Below the pieces are notes generated by a model. The model was not told where the DNA came from and searched no databases. It saw nothing but the letters and a program-made list of their open reading frames with translations. A stretch of DNA of 64,000 nt from positions 109,066-173,065 of the forward strand of contig CALRMU020000005.1 in NCBI GenBank assembly GCA_943369295.1. Reading direction: 5' to 3'. This document shows, one piece after another, positions 1 through 8,197 of the stretch. How positions within the stretch are numbered: the stretch's first letter is position 1; the number at the start of each line of letters is the position of its first letter. The stretch comes from JAKRSE01 sp943369295 (GTDB lineage Bacteria; Armatimonadota; Fimbriimonadia; Fimbriimonadales; Fimbriimonadaceae). The position numbers and the translations under genes are program-made.

Positions 1-786
1 CCGGACTTGACCTTTGCCTACGGCTATCCGCAGTTTGAAGGAATGAACGGCGAGGATTCCATCTTCAGGTGGGGAGCCAAGACTCGGCGAGCCTGGCTAA
101 CCGACACAATGCACAGTTGGGATTACCAGCCTCTCGACCTGCCGAAGCTTAGCGAAGAGCAGGTTGAAGCACCACTCTATGTTGAATTCCCTCCTGCAAT
201 CAGAGCATCGGCTGCCTTTATGGAGCCCTCTGGCTGGAATTTTAGGATGCACGACACAGTGTTGAAGAACGAGGACGTCTTGACCGCTGATGAGAAGTGG
301 AAACAGATGCATCCCGAACTCTTTGCTCCGGCTCCGACTGATCGGCCGATTCATCGTCTGACTCGAGAAGCCTTCAGCCAGGTTCACCAGCGCAGAGCTA
401 ACTATTTTGTCGCCCGCAACCTCTTGGGTTCTGCCGTCGAGGCCTATGGTCTCGCGCTCACCTGGCAGCCAGAGAACGCCCAAATCTGGTTCGGCTTAGG
501 CTACGCCTACGATAAGGCCAAACAGCCCGTTGAGGCGAGAAAGGCCTTTATCAAAGCCTACGAGCTGATGCCTTACTTCCCTGGTGTCAACAACGCCATG
601 GCTTTGGCATCGCTTGAAGCTGGAGAGACTGATTCGGCTGAGTTCTTTTTTAGAGAAGAGCAGCGCTACTTCCCTGGCGAGAAGAACAGCGAATACAACC
701 TGAAGCGGCTTGAAGAACAGAAGAAGAGCGGCAAGGTGCCAAGTCGGTCTGAGTTCACTCAGCCAGATTCGTCAATCGAAAGATGA
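1..786 (+). CDS. TPR-repeat protein, C-terminal part (5' end outside window)
   Basis: The frame is open from the first base of the window and ends with TGA at 784-786, so the true start lies upstream; a TTG at 7 is not a credible start. About the last 120 residues read as tetratricopeptide repeats: a helix pair around AVEAYGLALTWQPENAQIW, a second around GLGYAYDKAKQPVEARKAF and a third around ALASLEAGETDSAEFFF, each with the spaced Ala/Gly/Tyr pattern of TPRs. The part before them is rich in aromatic residues and not recognised; it could be the end of a large membrane glycosyltransferase of the kind that carries C-terminal TPRs, but no membrane segment is visible here. The role is probably protein-protein contact. 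Confident as a gene, unsure of function. Confidence 0.75.
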   Translation, partial: PDLTFAYGYPQFEGMNGEDSIFRWGAKTRRAWLTDTMHSWDYQPLDLPKLSEEQVEAPLYVEFPPAIRASAAFMEPSGWNFRMHDTVLKNEDVLTADEKWKQMHPELFAPAPTDRPIHRLTREAFSQVHQRRANYFVARNLLGSAVEAYGLALTWQPENAQIWFGLGYAYDKAKQPVEARKAFIKAYELMPYFPGVNNAMALASLEAGETDSAEFFFREEQRYFPGEKNSEYNLKRLEEQKKSGKVPSRSEFTQPDSSIER

Positions 787-822
787 CAGCTAAAATCATC
801 GCGGATTGAATCTTCAAAAGGT

Positions 823-828
823 TATAAT
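823..828 (+). promoter_or_regulatory. possible -10 element for relA/spoT
   Basis: An exact TATAAT lies 51 bases before the relA start, in the gap after the TPR gene. A TTGAAT at 806-811 is only 11 bases away, too close for a normal -35, so support rests on the -10 alone. Confidence 0.35.
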
Positions 829-879
829 AGGGGTAAGTCTTCCTTTCAGCGTCGAAAGGGTTGCCCTTCCTAACTTCTC

Positions 880-3111
880 ATGGCCCTCGACGCCATCCAC
901 CCTCATGGTTCAGTCCCTGAGGGTTTGGAGGAGCCGCTTCTTCAAACCCTCGCCGTGGTCCGCCCCGATGCAGACCTAGAAAGGGTGAGGCGTGCCTACC
1001 GCATGGGGGCAGAAGGCCACAAGGGTCAGTTTAGGAAGTCGGGCGAACCCTACATTACTCATCCGCTTGAAGTGGCCCGCATTGTGGCCGAACTCCGTAT
1101 GGATGAAGATTCGATCATCGCTGCCATTCTGCATGATGTTGTCGAAGACACCCCCGTCACCCGAGAGGAGGTCGAAAGAGAGTTCGGACCTGACGTCAGA
1201 GCCATGGTCGAAGGGGTCACCAAACTCGGCCTGAGAGTCAACAAAGACGCTTCTGAAGCAAGCAAGCGGGCGGCTGAAGCCACACGGACTGCCGAAACCC
1301 TGAGAAAAATGCTCCTGGCTATGGCCAAGGATATCAGGGTCATGGTCATCAAACTGGCCGACCGTCTGCACAACATGCGGACCATCGCCGGCCACGAAAG
1401 GCACAAGCAGATCCGCATTGCTCAAGAGACTCTTGACATCTACGCTCCCCTTGCTGCCCGGCTTGGAATCTGGCAGGTTAAGTGGCAGTTAGAAGACTTA
1501 GCCTTCCAAAACCTGCACCCCGAAGAATATGCCCGCATCTCTGGCATGGTGGCCAAAACACGAGAAGATCGCGACCACGAACTAAGCCAGGCTCTAGCGA
1601 TTCTGCGAACGAAGCTGGATGAAAAGGGGCTCGGACACGCAGTCATCAACGGACGCAGCAAGCACCTTTTCTCCATCTACAACAAGGTCTTTAAACACAA
1701 CACTCCCTTCGAGGAAATTTACGACCTGACTGCACTGCGAATCTTGGTTGACCAAACCGGCGAGTGCTACCTGGCGCTCGGGATCATTCACGAGATTTGG
1801 CTGCCCATGCCAGGCTTGTTCTATGACTACATTGGCTCGCCAAAACCTAACGGTTACCAGTCGATTCACACCAAAGTTTTGGGTCCTGGAGGGCAGCCCC
1901 TTGAGGTCCAGATTCGCACTCACCATATGCACGAGGTGGCCGAATATGGTGTTGCTGCCCACTGGAGCTACAAAGAAGGCAAGGTGCAGAATGATGGCCC
2001 GGCCGAAATGGGCAGCCTAAGAAAGCAGCTTTTCGATTGGAGCAGCGACGCCCGCACTTCATCAGACTTTCTGCGCACGGTCTCCAGCGACCTTTTCTCC
2101 GAGCAGGTTTTCGTCTTCACTCCTAAAGGCGACGTGCTGGACCTGCCAGTCGGAGCCACTCCCCTTGACTTCGCCTTTAGAATTCATACAAATCTTGGCC
2201 TCAAAGCTATCGGAGCCAAGGTCAACGGCAACATGGTGAGCCTTGGCCACACGCTGCAGAACGGCGATGTGGTCGAGATGGTCACCCGATCCAACGCTCA
2301 TCCAAGCCTCGATTGGCTGAGGCTGGTTAAGAGTCAGCACGCCAAATCAAAAATCCGCGCTTACCTAAGAAAGGCAAGCCGCGAAGAGAACCAGGCTCGC
2401 GGACGCGACGTGATTGAAAAAGAGCTGAAGCGTCAAGGTTTAGACCCCAAGGTCTGCCTTAGCGAAGAGAACTTGGCTCTCCTCGCGACAAAGCTTCGCC
2501 ACAAGGTCCGTCCAGAAGACATCTTCGTCCGGGTCGGAGAGGGATTGACGGGAGTCCAATCCCTTGTCGAAAAACTAAAGGATCTTCTGCCCTCGAGCAA
2601 CACCAAAAATGATGGCCTGCCAGAAATCCGTACGATCCGGAAGCCACCTCAGGTGCCCGAGGTCAAGGGTGGTCTTGATGGCGTCATGTACCGACGCGGA
2701 AAGTGCTGCGGACCAATTCCTGGCGATGAGGTCAGCGGCTACATTTCGCGAGGCCGAGGCATTGTTATTCACCGAGTCGTCTGCCCCAATCTGCTGAACC
2801 TTATGGAGCAGGAACCAGAGAGGGTGAGCCCCATGAGCTGGGTGTCTGATGGCCAAGCCTCCTTCTCGGTGGCTCTGCGAATCACCTGTTTCGATCGCAA
2901 CAATCTGCTGCACGATATCACCACAGTTCTGGCTGAATCTAAGGCACCTGTTCTTGGGGCCCGCATCAAAACGATTCCCAAAGATCACACGGCTGAGATC
3001 AATTTTACAGTGAGTCTTCGAGATATGACTCATCTCAGGGAGATTCAGAATAGAATCAGACAGCTTCAAGATGTCATCTCTATTCTGCGAACTTTCGGCA
3101 AGGGTGCCTAA
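880..3111 (+). CDS. relA: bifunctional (p)ppGpp synthetase/hydrolase, RelA/SpoT family
   Basis: Makes and degrades the stringent-response alarmone (p)ppGpp in the cytoplasm. The 743-residue length and domain order fit a long Rel/SpoT protein. The HD hydrolase domain has YITHP at 58-62 and ILHDVVEDT with the H85-D86 pair; the synthetase domain has the Y-x-S-IHT region YIGSPKPNGYQSIHT near 317-331; a TGS domain starts near 408 (VFVFTPKGD); a Cys/His segment RRGKCCGPIPGD and a C-terminal ACT domain follow. Both HD and synthetase signatures look intact, so the protein is predicted bifunctional. ATG at 880 has no clear Shine-Dalgarno. The GNAT gene starts immediately after its TAA, suggesting one transcript. 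The symbol rel or spoT would be equally correct. Confidence 0.97.
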   Translation: MALDAIHPHGSVPEGLEEPLLQTLAVVRPDADLERVRRAYRMGAEGHKGQFRKSGEPYITHPLEVARIVAELRMDEDSIIAAILHDVVEDTPVTREEVEREFGPDVRAMVEGVTKLGLRVNKDASEASKRAAEATRTAETLRKMLLAMAKDIRVMVIKLADRLHNMRTIAGHERHKQIRIAQETLDIYAPLAARLGIWQVKWQLEDLAFQNLHPEEYARISGMVAKTREDRDHELSQALAILRTKLDEKGLGHAVINGRSKHLFSIYNKVFKHNTPFEEIYDLTALRILVDQTGECYLALGIIHEIWLPMPGLFYDYIGSPKPNGYQSIHTKVLGPGGQPLEVQIRTHHMHEVAEYGVAAHWSYKEGKVQNDGPAEMGSLRKQLFDWSSDARTSSDFLRTVSSDLFSEQVFVFTPKGDVLDLPVGATPLDFAFRIHTNLGLKAIGAKVNGNMVSLGHTLQNGDVVEMVTRSNAHPSLDWLRLVKSQHAKSKIRAYLRKASREENQARGRDVIEKELKRQGLDPKVCLSEENLALLATKLRHKVRPEDIFVRVGEGLTGVQSLVEKLKDLLPSSNTKNDGLPEIRTIRKPPQVPEVKGGLDGVMYRRGKCCGPIPGDEVSGYISRGRGIVIHRVVCPNLLNLMEQEPERVSPMSWVSDGQASFSVALRITCFDRNNLLHDITTVLAESKAPVLGARIKTIPKDHTAEINFTVSLRDMTHLREIQNRIRQLQDVISILRTFGKGA

Positions 3112-3615
3112 GTGGTAATCCTCGGGCCGAGGGTCAAGCTTCGTGCTATTTCTGAGGCCAACTTTGGCCTGATCAAAGAAATGGACTCCGATCCCAGAGT
3201 CACAGAGTTCCTCCCTGGGTCGGCAGAAAGATCAGATTTAGAACGTCATTCCGGGCTGGCCGACTGCCCAAAACCTACAGAAGAACACCCTTGGGGGTTC
3301 TTTACTTGCCTCAATCACCAAGATGAAGCGATGGGCTGGCTTCACCTCAGACCAGAAAGGCAGAACCCTGAGTATTGGGAGCTAGGCTGGCGGTTTCTGT
3401 TTAAGTTCTGGGGCCAAGGCTATGCCACTGAGGGTGCTCGCCTGCTTATGAGTCACTCTCAAGAGAACCTTGAAGCTAAGAAGTTCAGCGCCCACGCCCT
3501 GAAAGGCAATAGGGCTTCGATCAGGATCATGGAAAAGCTTGGCTTGACCTTGACGGAAGAATATCTATGGAATGATGAGATCGCCGCCGAGCGATGGATT
3601 CTGCACCTGCCATGA
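3112..3615 (+). CDS. GNAT-family N-acetyltransferase
   Basis: A 167-residue GNAT acetyltransferase, close to the usual single-domain length. The acetyl-CoA pyrophosphate-binding region is FWGQGYATEGARLL (Q/R-x-x-G-x-G/A type) around residues 101-114, and the C-terminal ALKGNRASIRIMEKLG segment is typical of the RimJ/RimL-like subgroup that acetylates protein N-termini or small amines. The substrate cannot be read from sequence. It starts with GTG directly after the relA stop codon and overlaps the next gene by four bases (ATGA), so the three genes are probably co-transcribed and translationally coupled. Confidence 0.88.
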   Translation: MVILGPRVKLRAISEANFGLIKEMDSDPRVTEFLPGSAERSDLERHSGLADCPKPTEEHPWGFFTCLNHQDEAMGWLHLRPERQNPEYWELGWRFLFKFWGQGYATEGARLLMSHSQENLEAKKFSAHALKGNRASIRIMEKLGLTLTEEYLWNDEIAAERWILHLP

Positions 3616-4118
3616 AGCCTTGGATCATCATCCTTTCTGGCCTTCCCGGCAGCGGCAAGACAACCCTCGCGAAGAGCCTGGCTCAGCAGACTGGATCTCT
3701 ACATCTCAGGATCGACACGATAGAGCAAGCCCTGATTCAGTCTGGCATCGCAGAGGTTGGTCCGTCGGGCTACATGGTCGCCTATGAGATTGCCAGAGAC
3801 CACTTAAACAACGGTGGATGCGTGGTGGCTGACTGTGTGAACCCGATCGGCATCACACGTGAAGCTTGGCGCGAAGTGGCCTTTCATTCGTCTGCTGCCT
3901 CTCTAGAGGTCGAAGTTATCTGCTCTGACCAAAAACTGCACAGGGTAAGGGTTGAAGGTAGAACAGCAGACATTCCTGGCCATATCCTGCCTACTTGGGA
4001 AGATGTGTTATGCCTGGACTTCGAACCTTGGACTCCTGCGGTTCCTGTGGTTGATATGGCCATGTTAGACGCAGAAGCCGCAGCTAGACAGGTTCTGGGA
4101 TTGCTGGAAAGCGTCTGA
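3612..4118 (+). CDS. P-loop kinase-like NTPase (AAA_33 type)
   Basis: A 168-residue P-loop protein with Walker A GLPGSGKT at 10-17 near the N-terminus and LRIDTIEQAL shortly after, the arrangement of small kinases related to gluconate kinase, chloramphenicol phosphotransferase and polynucleotide kinase. The ATG at 3612 is preferred over an upstream ATG at 3594 because it gives an ATGA overlap with the GNAT stop and puts the Walker A strand right at the N-terminus. It probably phosphorylates a small molecule or RNA; the substrate is unknown. A second protein of the same general type lies at 51094-51642. Confidence 0.85.
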   Translation: MKPWIIILSGLPGSGKTTLAKSLAQQTGSLHLRIDTIEQALIQSGIAEVGPSGYMVAYEIARDHLNNGGCVVADCVNPIGITREAWREVAFHSSAASLEVEVICSDQKLHRVRVEGRTADIPGHILPTWEDVLCLDFEPWTPAVPVVDMAMLDAEAAARQVLGLLESV

Positions 4119-4360
4119 GACCTGGACTCCTCAGGGGAGTCAGAAGCAGATCTGAAGTTAGTTCAAGCACTAGGCAGGGTCCAGTGGCACCGAAATCAAT
4201 TTCTCGTCTTGAGCCCATTCTGCTCCTTTCTAAATGAGATCACTGACTCCTGGGCTGCAGGCCACCCGTTTTAAGTTGAGGAACTAATGGGGCTGCCACC
4301 CATCAATAAGAAGAGGTTAGCAGCCCCAGTCGTCTCTGACTTAACTAAGAAGTGAGTGGT
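4119..4360. other. intergenic region between convergent genes, with an inverted repeat
   Basis: No gene is seen. An inverted repeat pairs 4289-4296 (GGGGCTGC) with 4320-4327 (GCAGCCCC) across a 23-base loop and may stop transcription from either side, although no T-run follows. A half-site GTCCAGTGGCACC near 4169-4181 matches the dispersed palindromic repeat family described elsewhere, and GCCACCCGTTTT at 4261-4272 matches the end of the duplicated element at 19.4 kb. Confidence 0.45.
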
Positions 4361-4906
4361 CTAAAACCCGCAGCCAGACTGTCTTCCAACCGGGAGAAAG
4401 GCCAGCTTAGAATCAGCAACCTTGACTTTGGATTTGGTTAGGGCCTCCTTCACCCACTTCTGCGAATAGCCTTCCCAGAAGCCGACTGCTTTTCTCTGCC
4501 CTTTACCAGCAAGAGCGAAGAAATCCAGACTGTGCTTTCCGCCAAGAGCTTCAATCGTCTTGCCTTTGGGGTCGGTGATGAGGGGGAAATCCAGGCCGAT
4601 GGCTTCCTGATAGGTAGAAGCTTCATCGCCACCTGCATTGACAAAGCCCACAACCCTCATATTCGGGGCAAGCGTCTTGGCCAGCCTGTTTAGCTGAGGA
4701 GCCGCCTTGGCGTTGTGAGGGCAGCCCAAGGAAAACAGAAAGACCAGAGTCGGCTTGGCCGCCAATGTCTTTTCAGTCCAAGTCTGGCCGCCACGAGCGG
4801 CTTTGAGCGAAAAAGTGGGGAGCGTTGGTGCTGATGCCGGAGCCTGAGCCAAGGCGGCGGCACCGAATGAGGCAGAGATGAGAATAAGAGAAAGCTTGTT
4901 TTTCAT
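4361..4906 (-). CDS. exported redoxin/AhpC-TSA-like protein
   Basis: A 181-residue thioredoxin-fold protein with a cleavable-looking signal peptide (hydrophobic residues 5-20, ending ALAQA). The active-site position reads GCPHN (Cys62), so only one of the two usual CxxC cysteines is present, more like a peroxiredoxin or a bacterioferritin-comigratory type than a disulfide reductase. A second cysteine sits at the extreme C-terminus in SGCGF. The ATG overlaps the stop of the upstream redoxin gene by four bases, so the two are translationally coupled. Likely acts outside the cytoplasmic membrane in thiol redox or thiol-linked peroxide chemistry; the exact reaction is not inferable. Confidence 0.8.
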   Translation of the reverse strand: MKNKLSLILISASFGAAALAQAPASAPTLPTFSLKAARGGQTWTEKTLAAKPTLVFLFSLGCPHNAKAAPQLNRLAKTLAPNMRVVGFVNAGGDEASTYQEAIGLDFPLITDPKGKTIEALGGKHSLDFFALAGKGQRKAVGFWEGYSQKWVKEALTKSKVKVADSKLAFLPVGRQSGCGF

Positions 4907-5634
4907 GATTGGTTCGAGTTGGTTTCTTCGAGGAGTTCGGGGAAGGCACAGCCAGAGGTGAGTTTTTCTGGGGCTGCCTTCGAAACGAACTCTTTAGCCG
5001 GGACACCAGCCAGCTTGGCAATGCGGCCGCTCATTTCCTTGAGAGTGGAGAGTGAGTAGCCAGGATAAGCCTTGTCGATCACGCCGCCTGGGGCGATGAG
5101 AGTTGTATAGACTCCCCGTTCAGCCTTGTAGGAAGCAATTACTTTCTGTTCAGGATCCATCAAAACCTTGAACAGAGGCTTGGTTGATTTCTTCCAAGCG
5201 CGGGCGACGGCCCCGTCAGCGTTGATAATCCCGACAGCGTTTAAGTTATCGCCATAAAGATCAATCATTTTGTCGACAAAGAACTTGGCACCAAGACAGC
5301 AGGGGCACTCCTTTTCAATAAAGAAGATCAGAAGCGGCTTGCCATCTGTCAGCTGAGCCAAGGTGTAGCTCGGGCCATCGACTGAGGGCAGATCGAAATC
5401 TGGCGCCTTCTCTGCATCAAGCGAGGCAGCAGCCTTAGACATTTCTGGCGTGACTGGGTGGTCTTCCTGCTTCTTGATCGTCAGCCCTTCAAGGGCCGAA
5501 GGGTCGGCGACTCCCAGGTTGGGGTCTAAGGGTGATCCAACGGGGATCTTTGCACCCGAGGGTACGAAGAGTGAGACACCAAGCAGGAGCACAAGAACTC
5601 CCGCAATGATCCACAGAATTTGGGCAGGCTTCAT
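4903..5634 (-). CDS. membrane-anchored redoxin with CPCC active site
   Basis: A 243-residue protein with one N-terminal membrane segment (residues about 6-25) and a redoxin domain from about 75, beginning with the DFDLPSVDG signature. The active-site region is ECPCC (Cys110, Cys112, Cys113), an unusual cysteine cluster in place of a standard CxxC. The C-terminal region contains LTSGCAF, matching the SGCGF end of the following protein, so the pair look like diverged partners. ATG at 5634 has no Shine-Dalgarno; TACAAT at 5651-5656 (reverse strand) is a possible -10. Probably works on the outer face of the membrane. Confidence 0.82.
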   Translation of the reverse strand: MKPAQILWIIAGVLVLLLGVSLFVPSGAKIPVGSPLDPNLGVADPSALEGLTIKKQEDHPVTPEMSKAAASLDAEKAPDFDLPSVDGPSYTLAQLTDGKPLLIFFIEKECPCCLGAKFFVDKMIDLYGDNLNAVGIINADGAVARAWKKSTKPLFKVLMDPEQKVIASYKAERGVYTTLIAPGGVIDKAYPGYSLSTLKEMSGRIAKLAGVPAKEFVSKAAPEKLTSGCAFPELLEETNSNQS

Positions 5635-5650
5635 GTTAACAAAGCCTCGA

Positions 5651-5656
5651 ATTGTA
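5651..5656 (-). promoter_or_regulatory. possible -10 element for the redoxin pair
   Basis: On the minus strand TACAAT (5 of 6 to TATAAT) ends 16 bases before ATG 5634. The sequence 17 bases further upstream (TTATGA) is a poor -35. Confidence 0.35.
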
Positions 5657-5718
5657 AAGGTTAAGATGCTGATTCATAATTAGGTCAATGAGTCATCGGA
5701 AAGAAACTATTCGATGAA

Positions 5719-6105
5719 TCAGACCCAATCTGGTGGAGGCAAAAGAGGAGTGGCTGAGATGACGGCTAGGTCGCCGATCTCTTTTGCCGGCAGCACAACG
5801 GCTTCGGCCAAGCAAGGAGTGGTCACTTGCCCGGCTGACTGAGGAAGGACGTACTCAAGCATGACGCCAGAGTTTAGGAAGGAAGTTTCTGCCTTTGCCT
5901 TTCTTTCTCGACATCGGCACTGCTCAAATCCCTTTTCCTTCTCAAAAGGCACCCTCAGGCCACCGGATGAGGCCACGAGCTGGACAGCGGCCGTGGGGCA
6001 GTGAATGCCGTTTGGGGTCAGACGCGTCCCCATGAGGAAGGAGGCTGTCATCAAAAGCACAGCCATCCAGGTTCCCAAAGCACTTAACAGGCGTTGGCTC
6101 ACCAC
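5719..6105 (-). CDS. hypothetical small membrane-anchored protein with clustered Cys
   Basis: Not recognised. Taking the GTG at 6105 as start gives 128 residues with a strong N-terminal membrane segment (GTWMAVLLMTASFLMG) and cysteines in GIHCPTA and FEQCRCRERK. A longer frame from 6138 is open, but the 6105 start is favoured because TATACT ends exactly 7 bases upstream, as at many starts here. It lies 84 bases upstream of two thioredoxin-fold genes on the same strand, so a role as a membrane partner of that redox pair is plausible. Codon pattern and conserved-looking hydrophobic segment support a real gene; no family assigned. Confidence 0.55.
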   Translation of the reverse strand: MVSQRLLSALGTWMAVLLMTASFLMGTRLTPNGIHCPTAAVQLVASSGGLRVPFEKEKGFEQCRCRERKAKAETSFLNSGVMLEYVLPQSAGQVTTPCLAEAVVLPAKEIGDLAVISATPLLPPPDWV

Positions 6106-6112
6106 CTTGTTG

Positions 6113-6118
6113 AGTATA
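6113..6118 (-). promoter_or_regulatory. -10 element, leaderless-type, hypothetical Cys protein
   Basis: TATACT on the minus strand, 7 bases before GTG 6105. Confidence 0.5.
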
Positions 6119-6325
6119 CGAGAGCCTTTTGACACCACAAAGATTCAGCCCCAAGAATTGAATCGGCTCCGCAGCTGCATTGGGCACTTTGCGAACCTGA
6201 AGACCAGATTAGCCGTCATAAGCTTTGCAGAAGAAGAATACATCTCATTTGCTGACTGGCAGATTCGCCTACAATTCAGCACTTGCCTCTTCGGCTTCTG
6301 CCAACGACCGCAGACCTTTACTCCA

Positions 6326-6574
6326 ATGCACTACCTTCGCATTCAGCCGATTCCTGTCGCAGGAACCAAGAAGAAGAGAGTGTGGATCGAGGTTGTTGAA
6401 GTGGGTCAACAGGGAAACAGTTCCTTGAGAAGAAAGGTAAAGGCTTCTGAAAACCTGGATGAGCACTACCAGGAAATGGAAGACATCCTTCGCCGGCAGT
6501 GCAGCTTCTGCCCGGTCGAAGACCATACTTCGGGGAGCGCCTTTGATGACTTTGACCCCTTCAGCGACGACTGA
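6326..6574 (+). CDS. hypothetical small protein with acidic C-terminus
   Basis: An 82-residue protein from ATG 6326. The frame is open further upstream to 6005, but that part overlaps the divergent gene and its promoter, so the shorter form is preferred. The sequence starts MHYLRIQPIPVAG, continues with basic strands (TKKKRVWIEVVEV) and ends in an acidic tail DDFDPFSDD; one CSFC pair is present near residue 62. A strong intrinsic terminator begins 20 bases after the stop, which supports a transcribed unit. No family recognised. Confidence 0.5.
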   Translation: MHYLRIQPIPVAGTKKKRVWIEVVEVGQQGNSSLRRKVKASENLDEHYQEMEDILRRQCSFCPVEDHTSGSAFDDFDPFSDD

Positions 6575-6594
6575 TCCTCCTCGCGCCCTGCTCA

Positions 6595-6630
6595 CGCCCT
6601 TCCGGACGAGGTCCGGAGGGGCGTTTTTGT
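6595..6630 (+). terminator. rho-independent terminator
   Basis: Stem of 13 pairs between 6595-6607 and 6611-6623 (CGCCCTTCCGGAC against GTCCGGAGGGGCG, one G-T pair) with loop GAG, followed by TTTTTGTTT. Confidence 0.9.
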
Positions 6631-6631
6631 T

Positions 6632-6985
6632 TACAAGAGCTCTTCACGGCTCACAGAGCCGCTATACACGATAAAAAAGTTCAAAACCAGGGTGCCACCG
6701 GTCCATGACCGGTGCAGGTTTGTACAAATGTTCCTTCAATTTTGATAGCGACAGTGCAGATGGACTTTTCGAACCCGCCCTTCCCTCGCAGGCTCGGGCC
6801 AGAGTGGGGCACCGAATGGTGAGAAAGGCCATGAAGCTTTCCTAATCCAAGAGTCGAAGCAGAAAGATTTCTGCCCGACAGCAAGCTGGTCGAGCGGGAA
6901 ACACAAACCTCAGGAAATCAATCGGGATTAATCTGGTGCCCCGGTCTGGCTCCGACGAAGGAGGAGAAGGCCGGGAATGAGTACC
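6632..6985. repeat. intergenic block of dispersed repeats
   Basis: No gene is seen in this stretch. It holds several elements found again in other gaps: a CGGCTC-aca-GAGCCG palindrome at 6648-6663 and a GTGCCACCGGTCC/GGACCGGT-type palindrome near 6690-6714 (same pair, same order at 35147-35215); a CCCGACAGCAAGCTG element near 6877-6899 (again at 12386-12413); and an element of about 45 bases at 6935-6980 beginning GTGCCCCGGTCTGGC (again, inverted, at 18755-18795). Short frames here lack any protein-like character. Confidence 0.7.
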
Positions 6986-6990
6986 AAAAC

Positions 6991-8091
6991 TTACCCAACC
7001 GAAGTCAGTTCTGCAGCAGGATCCACGTTAAAGCTGGCGTGACCCTCTTCAGTCACAGTAACCAGATTCTCGATCCTCACTCCGAACCGACCAGGAAGAT
7101 AGATTCCTGGCTCGATAGAGAAGCAATGGCCGGGCTGGAGCAGGCGGGTTTCGCCTTCGACAACGTTAGGAGCCTCGTGAACATTCATCCCGACCCCATG
7201 ACCCGTGCGGTGAATGAAGTACTCGCCGTAGCCACCTTCTGTGATCACGGCCCTGGCTGCTCGGTCCACATCCTGAAAAGCCACGCCGGGCTTTATAGCC
7301 GCTCTGGCGGCGTGGTGGGCCCTGTGAACCAGGTCGTATACCTTCTTCTGTTCTTCGGTGGGCTGGCCGACCACAACCGTTCGGGTGATGTCGCTGACAT
7401 AGCCGTCGACTTCACAGCCAAAGTCACAGATTAAAACGTCGCCTTCTTTGATTCCGGTCTCGTCACTTCCGTGGTGAGGTTCGGCTGCCCCTGCTCCTGC
7501 GGCAATAATCGCGAAGAGTGGCTTGCCTCCCCTGGCCTTCATGGCCTTCTGCAGCATCTCCGCAACGGCGATCTCGGTCAGTCCAGCCTTAATCTGGGGC
7601 CGAACTTCATCCCAGGCGCCATCGGCAGCGGCACCAGCGGCATGAAGAGCGGCCAGCTCATCAGAATCCTTGATCGCCATAACCTTGGCTCGCAGCTCGT
7701 GTCCCAAAACCAGGGTTGCCTTGGGAAGAGCCTGCTGAAGCCCCAGCACCATGTGGGCGGGCATATCGTCATCAATCGCGATTTTGCCTTCGGTCATGCC
7801 CCATTCGCTGCCGAGAGCAGAAACCAATGCCAGAGGGTCCTCACCATCAATCCAGGGCCTTACGTCGCTGATTCCCAACCGCTCTGCCTGAGTAGCAGAG
7901 AGGCGAGGGGCCACCATAGCCCGAGATCCATCTGCCTTGAGAAAGACGCCCAAAAACCTTTCTCCTCCTGTTTCGTGCATTGAATGCAGATAGGTGAGAG
8001 TGGCGATTCCGGCTGCCACATAGGCCGCGACACCTTCTTCGGCAAGAACATTGGCGAGTTTGGCTCGGCGAGTTTCGTAGGCGGATGACAT
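6991..8091 (-). CDS. M24-family metallopeptidase (Xaa-Pro aminopeptidase type)
   Basis: A 366-residue cytoplasmic dinuclear-metal peptidase of the aminopeptidase P/prolidase group. An N-terminal creatinase-like domain precedes the catalytic domain. Metal ligands are visible: the two Asp in ICDFGCEVDGYVSDITRT, His in HRTGHGVGM, Glu in SIEPGIYLPG and Glu in GVRIENLVTV; HHGSDETG supplies the conserved active-site His. The start at 8091 (MSSAYETRRAKL) is chosen over 8154 because homologous proteins begin near the TRRAKL helix and TAGACT lies 7 bases upstream. Divergent from the glycosyltransferase gene with a 106-base gap. Confidence 0.93.
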   Translation of the reverse strand: MSSAYETRRAKLANVLAEEGVAAYVAAGIATLTYLHSMHETGGERFLGVFLKADGSRAMVAPRLSATQAERLGISDVRPWIDGEDPLALVSALGSEWGMTEGKIAIDDDMPAHMVLGLQQALPKATLVLGHELRAKVMAIKDSDELAALHAAGAAADGAWDEVRPQIKAGLTEIAVAEMLQKAMKARGGKPLFAIIAAGAGAAEPHHGSDETGIKEGDVLICDFGCEVDGYVSDITRTVVVGQPTEEQKKVYDLVHRAHHAARAAIKPGVAFQDVDRAARAVITEGGYGEYFIHRTGHGVGMNVHEAPNVVEGETRLLQPGHCFSIEPGIYLPGRFGVRIENLVTVTEEGHASFNVDPAAELTSVG

Positions 8092-8098
8092 GTCCTTG

Positions 8099-8104
8099 AG
8101 TCTA
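8099..8104 (-). promoter_or_regulatory. -10 element, leaderless-type, M24 peptidase
   Basis: TAGACT on the minus strand, 7 bases before ATG 8091. A purine-rich AAGGAC directly abuts the ATG, too close for a Shine-Dalgarno. Confidence 0.5.
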
Positions 8105-8185
8105 TCACGAGGCAGGGGCAAGCCGGGCAGCTTGGAAAACCGAATCAGGATCAACTCAGCCAGATTCCTGGCCCCATCTTCAGGC

Positions 8186-8191
8186 TAAACT
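8186..8191 (+). promoter_or_regulatory. -10 element, leaderless-type, GT4 gene
   Basis: TAAACT, 6 bases before ATG 8198, which places the expected transcription start on the A of the start codon. Confidence 0.6.
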
Positions 8192-8197
8192 GAATTC

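Noticed and set aside
3612..4118. Toxin kinase (zeta-like) in a toxin-antitoxin pair
   Set aside because: No antitoxin gene next to it; the gene is coupled to a GNAT gene in an ordinary operon.
5635..5718. Separate terminator between the small Cys protein and the redoxins
   Set aside because: No hairpin with a T-run is present, so co-transcription is possible.
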